A DNA stretch of 8,898 bases, taken from positions 1 to 8,898 of the forward strand of contig JALWQN010000024.1 in NCBI GenBank assembly GCA_027083115.1, given 5' to 3'. The DNA comes from Desulfurococcales archaeon (GTDB taxonomy: Archaea; Thermoproteota; Thermoprotei_A; Sulfolobales; NBVN01). How positions within the stretch are numbered: the stretch's first letter is position 1; each line of letters begins with the position of its first letter. The translations under genes and the position numbers were made by a program. The notes below the pieces were generated by a model. The model worked only from the letters and a program-made list of their open reading frames with translations, made no database searches and was not told where the DNA came from. Shown in pieces: positions 4,599 to 8,898 of the stretch.

Positions 4599-5069
4599 AT
4601 GAGAAAGTATACTCGATTAAATAATAAGAAAGGTGTAAGTGATTTAGTAGTCATATTGACACTAATAGCGATATCAATACCTGTTGCCATGGCCGTCCAG
4701 AACTGGCTAGGCGCCCAAGCATCCAGAATGAATTCCTATGTAGCCACTCCAGAACTTCAGGGCGTTCTCATCAGTAAATCATCATCAAACGGAGAAACTG
4801 TATTCATAGTTAAGATAAAGAACACTGGAGACAGGAACTACCAAATAAGTGACTCAAGCATTAACGCTTCAGTAATCCTTAAGAATGGAAACGTAGTTAA
4901 CGCTGACTTTAAACCAGTAAGAAACACTACACTCAAACCCACAGAATCAGTTACAGGAAGCGTTGTAGTGAGTAATGGAAGCATCTCTTGGTCAGATGTG
5001 AAAACAATTGTCCTGAACATTAAGGGAGGAGATGGTACAATAACTACAATAAATATAAATGTAGGCTGA
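4599..5069 (+). CDS. Type IV pilin precursor (class III signal peptide)
   Basis: This is the predicted structural or minor subunit of an archaeal type IV pilus. The 156-residue product begins with a basic leader (M1 to G12, including K10-K11-G12) followed by the hydrophobic helix VSDLVVILTLIAISIPVAMAVQNW (13-36). This is the layout cut by the prepilin peptidase PibD after KKG, leaving a 144-residue mature pilin whose helix forms the filament core. The rest is Ser/Thr/Asn-rich and beta-strand-like, as in archaeal pilins. Three N-glycosylation sequons are present (N89-A-S, N109-T-T, N126-G-S), as expected of a surface protein. The ATG has a strong GGAGGT (4585-4590) 8 nt upstream. It is first in the pilus operon, 54 nt before the ATPase gene. 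Which pilus type it belongs to cannot be decided from sequence alone. Confidence 0.88.
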   Translation: MRKYTRLNNKKGVSDLVVILTLIAISIPVAMAVQNWLGAQASRMNSYVATPELQGVLISKSSSNGETVFIVKIKNTGDRNYQISDSSINASVILKNGNVVNADFKPVRNTTLKPTESVTGSVVVSNGSISWSDVKTIVLNIKGGDGTITTININVG

Positions 5070-5110
5070 TTTTTTCCTACAATATCTGCTCAACACACAA
5101 AATTTTTCTT
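5060..5110 (+). terminator. Possible partial terminator/attenuator after the pilin gene
   Basis: The arms TGTAGG (5060-5065) and CCTACA (5076-5081) can form a 6-bp hairpin spanning the pilin stop codon, with a T-run (5070-5075) in the loop. A second T-rich tract follows at 5103-5110. T-runs act as archaeal terminators, so some transcripts may end here, giving more pilin than assembly machinery. The ATPase gene has no clear promoter of its own. Confidence 0.35.
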
Positions 5111-5123
5111 CGGTGAATTGCCG

Positions 5124-6398
5124 GTGAAGATAATAGCGAACTATAATGTTGGCACAAACGAGGTGAAGATACTTAAAGGGCCTAAAGGATATCAGTACAT
5201 AGTTAATAAAGAGTACGGTAATAACTTCGTAAATGAAGTCAGAAAAGCTGCTGAAACCTCAATTATAGGGCAGTTATCCGGTAGTAGCTTATATAAAACA
5301 ATTAAATCAGCTACAATGCTTCTTAGAAGAAAAGGGTTAAGGGTCTTGGAAAGCGATGTTGCCTATGCGTTAAGGGAGTCATTAAAGTACAGGAAGCTGC
5401 AGGTACTGATAGATGACCCATACATCGAAGACATATCTGTGGTTGGCACTGGCCCAATATGGGTTCGTCACTCAATAGTTATTAAGGAGGACCCTCTAGC
5501 AGACTACATACAGACCAATATAATTATTGGGTCAGAGCTAGAGCTACTCCAGCACATATCAATACTTTCTGAGAGATCGGGTAGGGCAATATCTAAGCTC
5601 AATCCAATAATAGACGCTAACCTTCCGGAGGAGGACGGAAGTCATAGAATACACCTTGTTCTCCCTGAGATAACCGGAGGCAAAGGAGAGATCGTGATAC
5701 GGAAGAAGAAACCATATAGATTTGTGAGTTTGAGGGAACTGCAGAAGGAAGGAATGATTGAGGAACCAGTGGTCTCCTTAATTAAGAAAGTAATCCACGA
5801 GAAAGGCTCTTTACTGATTGTTGGGCCTCCAGGCTCTGGAAAAACAACATTGCTGAGGGCGATCCTCTATAGCTTGGTTCCACCCTCATGGAAGGTAGCT
5901 ATCATAGAGGACACGCCTGAGATTGACCTGCCTCCAGGGAGCTCTTGGGTGAAATACGTAGTTCCTCTCACATCCAGTAAGGAAGTAACTTTAGATCAAC
6001 TTACCTTAACGAAAGCAGCCCTAAGATCCTCAGTAAGTAAGTTCTTGGTGGTGGGAGAAACTAGGGGAAAAGAAGCTCGAGTACTTGTTCAGGCAATGAA
6101 TATGGGGTTAGGCGGATTAACAACTTTTCACGGAGGCAGCCCAGAGGAAGCTATCAGACGCCTCACCTCACATCCTATAGATTTAACCCAGGAACAACTC
6201 GGTATGTTCAAGCTGATCATAACTTTAGGATTTATTGAATCTGGAAAAGGGATTAAGCGATCAGTTATTGACGTCTCTATGCCCTACTTGGATGGTAACT
6301 TACTCAAACTGAAGCGATTATACCAACGGAAAACGGGAGAGATAACCGAGGAAAAATTGATGGAAGTTCTCACTGAAAAACCAGCTCTTAATCTGTAG
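5124..6398 (+). CDS. Type IV pilus assembly ATPase (PilT/VirB11/GspE-like)
   Basis: This cytoplasmic hexameric motor powers pilin insertion into the filament through the membrane platform encoded next. In the 424-residue product the N-terminal domain contains the conserved DDPYIEDISV (97-106). The motor domain shows Walker A GPPGSGKT (234-241), the Asp box IIEDTPEI (260-267), the Walker B-like strand FLVVGETRG (307-315), and the His box LTTFHGGSPEEAIRRL (332-347). The family average for archaeal pilus and archaellum ATPases is nearer 490-515, so the N-terminal region is short. The start is GTG at 5124, since GGTGA (5112-5116) lies 7 nt before it. The TTG at 5118 is only 1 nt from that site and would add two residues. 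It is followed after 8 nt by the platform gene. Confidence 0.93.
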   Translation: MKIIANYNVGTNEVKILKGPKGYQYIVNKEYGNNFVNEVRKAAETSIIGQLSGSSLYKTIKSATMLLRRKGLRVLESDVAYALRESLKYRKLQVLIDDPYIEDISVVGTGPIWVRHSIVIKEDPLADYIQTNIIIGSELELLQHISILSERSGRAISKLNPIIDANLPEEDGSHRIHLVLPEITGGKGEIVIRKKKPYRFVSLRELQKEGMIEEPVVSLIKKVIHEKGSLLIVGPPGSGKTTLLRAILYSLVPPSWKVAIIEDTPEIDLPPGSSWVKYVVPLTSSKEVTLDQLTLTKAALRSSVSKFLVVGETRGKEARVLVQAMNMGLGGLTTFHGGSPEEAIRRLTSHPIDLTQEQLGMFKLIITLGFIESGKGIKRSVIDVSMPYLDGNLLKLKRLYQRKTGEITEEKLMEVLTEKPALNL

Positions 6399-6406
6399 GG
6401 GATATT

Positions 6407-7906
6407 ATGGCTTTATTGAACTACCTGCTTGACTCTGTTGAGCCATTAAGTAGATTGGCTGTTGAGCTCACTTACGAGAGTATTAAGGCAGGGATTAAAG
6501 TTGATAAGGACCTTCCACATATCTTAGTCAAGAATTCATTAGTTGGCTTTATCATTAACTTATCCTTAAGTTACCCTCTCTTCATCTTCATTAAAGGAAA
6601 TAAATTCTTATCTGGATTTAGCGGGTTACTGGCCTCAGCACTGATCTCGTTGATTCTGAGTCCATTAACTTCATTATTTTTCCTTAAGTTACTCAGTTAC
6701 GAACGCGGGAAAAAAGTGGAGAACGAGATTAAGTACTTGCTAATAGCTGAATCAATTAATGCCGTAGGTTCACCTAACTTAATTAATGATATATCAGCCG
6801 CTCGCCACTGGCCGTCTGTATTTAAGTACTTAAGTAAGGAAGGAAAAACTATTGCTTTATTACGGAAGATCCTGACTTACTCGGAAATCGTTAAGACATA
6901 CACGAACTGGATCCGCTCAACATGGATTAAGAACACATTAAATGACTTCCTTTACTCAATGTTTTTAGGATCCTTACCTCCATGGTTACACTTGAAAGGT
7001 AGGGAAGTAATTGATGAGCTGAAACAAAGGACAAAGGAAGTAATTCAGAATCGGATAACGATATCACTTGGTGTTGCAGTAGTGTTGGGTTATGTGCCCC
7101 CTATCATTTTAACAATGTCGTCACTATATAATGAGGAACTAATTGCTAAGTTCCTTGCAATCACGCTCCTTGCTCCACTAATTTCAGTAATTATCACGCC
7201 TAAATTCCCTTACCACCTTAGAATCAATAAGGAATATTTAAGAAGATCCATAGTGGTTGGTGCAGGAATTGCTGTCTCCCTAACTATTTATTTGCTTACT
7301 GGCTCATTAAGGACCTCTATTATGGCAGTCTCGATGACTTTTGTTGGAGTAGGAGTGAAATCAACTAGGGACTTGTTTTCAGGGATTAAGGAAGTAAGGG
7401 ACCTTCATTCTGCTTTAATGTTGCTTTATGAGGCCTCATTCTCCAGCTACTCTTCGCTAGATGTAATTAAAGCAGTATTCAGTAAGAAAGGAGGTATATG
7501 GAGAGAGATCGCTGAAAGCCTAATGCCATTAACTCACTCAGTGCCTATCTCCAAGTTCAGAACCTGGATCGCCCAATTCAGCCTGTTTACACTGATGAGA
7601 GGCGTAGAGTACGGATCTATTAGCAGGGAGAGCCTATCTAGACTTGCTGAATTAATCAATGAATCAATCAACGGCCTTAGGTCAGCATTTACAGCTAACT
7701 CCATATTGGCCGTTATAGCTATAGCCTTACCTCTAATAATGGGTTCAATACTGAGCTTTTCCTCAGCAAATAACTACATACTTTCTTACATAATTGCTTC
7801 ATCACTAAGTTACGCTATTTACGCTTCCTACGTCTTATTCGATGATCTTCTCAATACCTTACTGCTTGGAGTAGTGGGTATTGAGTTAGCAGTTTGGGTG
7901 ATTTAA
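6407..7906 (+). CDS. Type IV pilus platform membrane protein (TadC/FlaJ/T2SSF family)
   Basis: This is the integral inner component that couples the ATPase to pilin assembly. The 499 residues carry about nine hydrophobic segments, at roughly 46-63, 70-94, 218-240, 247-264, 281-298, 303-317, 431-451, 456-478 and 484-499. Two soluble T2SSF-type helical domains lie between them (about 95-215 and 320-428). This paired layout matches archaeal FlaJ/UpsF/AapF proteins. The second domain contains SALMLLYEASFSSYSSLDVIKAVF and a late helix ELINESINGLRSAFTANSI leading into the C-terminal membrane block. Sequence motifs are weak in this family, so the call rests on topology, length and position directly after the ATPase. 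The ATG has AGGGGAT (6397-6403) overlapping the ATPase stop codon. It lies 2 nt before the next gene, so the two are surely co-transcribed. Confidence 0.9.
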   Translation: MALLNYLLDSVEPLSRLAVELTYESIKAGIKVDKDLPHILVKNSLVGFIINLSLSYPLFIFIKGNKFLSGFSGLLASALISLILSPLTSLFFLKLLSYERGKKVENEIKYLLIAESINAVGSPNLINDISAARHWPSVFKYLSKEGKTIALLRKILTYSEIVKTYTNWIRSTWIKNTLNDFLYSMFLGSLPPWLHLKGREVIDELKQRTKEVIQNRITISLGVAVVLGYVPPIILTMSSLYNEELIAKFLAITLLAPLISVIITPKFPYHLRINKEYLRRSIVVGAGIAVSLTIYLLTGSLRTSIMAVSMTFVGVGVKSTRDLFSGIKEVRDLHSALMLLYEASFSSYSSLDVIKAVFSKKGGIWREIAESLMPLTHSVPISKFRTWIAQFSLFTLMRGVEYGSISRESLSRLAELINESINGLRSAFTANSILAVIAIALPLIMGSILSFSSANNYILSYIIASSLSYAIYASYVLFDDLLNTLLLGVVGIELAVWVI

Positions 7907-7908
7907 TA

Positions 7909-8898
7909 ATGATTCCCCACATTATTTCAGCAAGAAACCTAAAAGAAAAAATTCTACGCAAAAACAAAGGAATACGTGTTTGGGCTGTGGACCTGCAGAA
8001 AGATTTCTTGGGTAATGCCTACTTAGTTTTTCCTAATAAGGATAAGGGAACCTTAGCTTACCGACTGGATCCTTACCTAAACCTAAGCAACCCTTTCTAT
8101 GTAGGAACAATCAACGCCAACAATAATAAACGTGGTATCAGAACCCACACAATAATTACTTCACGCGGGAACTACTTAATTAAGTTCGGCAGAAACGGCA
8201 TTGCTTTCGAAAGTGAAGAACTTAAGATGGAGGCAAGTAAGGCCGTACTTAAGGAATCAGATAATTTTAAGTTCCTGTTTTTCATGAGAGGAAAAAGTGT
8301 TGAGGCTATAGTTATTGATGCATTTCAGGGCCTTATTAATAAATTCACGATTAAGCCCTGTAGTGTAAGGAATGTTTCATGCAGCAATAACCTATGTATT
8401 GTGAATTGCGGGAATGACTTTATTAGTGTAACGCCTGAGGGACCTCACCCAGTAATTGATGGACTTAAGCCCCTCCTTTATTGTGAGGGAAACGAATATT
8501 ACTATGATAGAACAAACAACACAATAGTTAAGTATGCTGAGGAGGAATTAACCCCACTTATTAGATACAGACCTGCAATGACTAAATGCTTAGGTAAAAA
8601 CATCATACTGATAAGCGATGGAGTAGATACATCAGTGGTTCACGGAATTCTTGGCCTTCACATACATAAAGGAAGAATAAATTTTATGGACGGATATGGT
8701 TCTTTAGTTGTTTTGTCCGAAGTTAATGATAACAAAATATTAGCTACCGACATCCGTGAATTAAGAAAGTACTCCATAACAAGCAAAAAGTGTGTTGTTG
8801 ACTCGTCCGAAATGACCTACTGCCTAAGTAAGGAAACCTTCCTCACGTCATTAGATCTGAGTAATTACGTGGAAGAGAGTGTCAGGACCCTTAAGGAT
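7909..8898 (+). CDS. Unknown pilus-operon protein, truncated by the window edge
   Basis: This reading frame stays open for 330 codons and leaves the window with no stop. The ATG is 2 nt after the platform gene and has GGGTGAT (7896-7902) inside that gene's end, 6 nt away, so translation is well supported. I do not recognise the product. There is no signal peptide and no membrane helix in the visible part. It looks beta-rich, with short alternating strands and turns such as LLYCEGNEYYYDRTNNTIVKY, NIILISDGVD and GSLVVLSEVNDNKILATDI. That suggests a beta-propeller or similar repeated-strand fold. Eight cysteines (151, 158, 163, 167, 192, 227, 295, 305) sit mainly in the central third. The ups operon of Sulfolobus contains a large uncharacterised protein, UpsX, next to UpsE/F; an equivalent role is possible but only inferred from position. 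Confidence 0.85.
   Translation, partial: MIPHIISARNLKEKILRKNKGIRVWAVDLQKDFLGNAYLVFPNKDKGTLAYRLDPYLNLSNPFYVGTINANNNKRGIRTHTIITSRGNYLIKFGRNGIAFESEELKMEASKAVLKESDNFKFLFFMRGKSVEAIVIDAFQGLINKFTIKPCSVRNVSCSNNLCIVNCGNDFISVTPEGPHPVIDGLKPLLYCEGNEYYYDRTNNTIVKYAEEELTPLIRYRPAMTKCLGKNIILISDGVDTSVVHGILGLHIHKGRINFMDGYGSLVVLSEVNDNKILATDIRELRKYSITSKKCVVDSSEMTYCLSKETFLTSLDLSNYVEESVRTLKD

Noticed and set aside
4499..4690. N-terminal extension of the winged-helix protein
   Set aside because: It runs through the divergent promoter and over the pilin start. The internal ATG at 4498 has GGTGAT and a TATA at standard spacing.

Overview
The window looks like chromosomal DNA from a thermophilic Thermoproteota (crenarchaeal) archaeon, most likely Sulfolobales or a close relative. 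The evidence is a transcription factor B whose zinc ribbon keeps only one cysteine per knuckle, a single-OB-fold SSB of Sulfolobus type with a glycine/arginine tail, aIF1, AT-rich archaeal promoters, GGTGAT/GGAGG ribosome-binding sites, and a tRNA with bulge-helix-bulge introns. No insertion sequence, CRISPR array or phage gene was seen. Every gap between genes is under 220 bases.

Left part (1-3300), information processing and redox: TFB (+); aIF1/SUI1 (-); a small zinc-ribbon protein that may be an RNA polymerase Rpo12/RpoP homologue (+); an overlapping pair on the minus strand, ssb followed by a stand-alone PqqD-like gene; a small [4Fe-4S] ferredoxin with an Asp ligand (-); and a tRNA with a CAU anticodon (+) whose anticodon loop is split by two short introns of 22 and 14 nt. 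The central helix of the second intron's motif is complete only after the first intron is removed.

Middle part (3341-4498), a minus-strand operon: a 96-residue winged-helix protein, an unrecognised 123-residue protein, and a DUF123/GIY-YIG (Uri superfamily) endonuclease-like protein that starts at TTG behind a strong Shine-Dalgarno site.

Right part (4599-end), a plus-strand type IV pilus-like operon, divergent from the winged-helix gene across a 100-bp intergenic region: a prepilin with a class III signal peptide, a 424-residue secretion ATPase (PilT/VirB11-type), a 499-residue TadC/FlaJ-like membrane platform protein, and, 2 nt later, a large protein of unknown function cut by the window edge. 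Archaeal pilus systems of this kind (Ups, Aap, Bas, archaellum) use the same ATPase-platform-pilin core. This gene order, with the pilin first and the unknown protein last, does not match the standard Sulfolobus ups order (X-E-F-A-B), so the system is left unassigned.

The points most worth a second look are the ordered double-intron tRNA, the pilus operon with its unassigned downstream protein and divergent winged-helix gene, and the orphan PqqD-like gene coupled to ssb.
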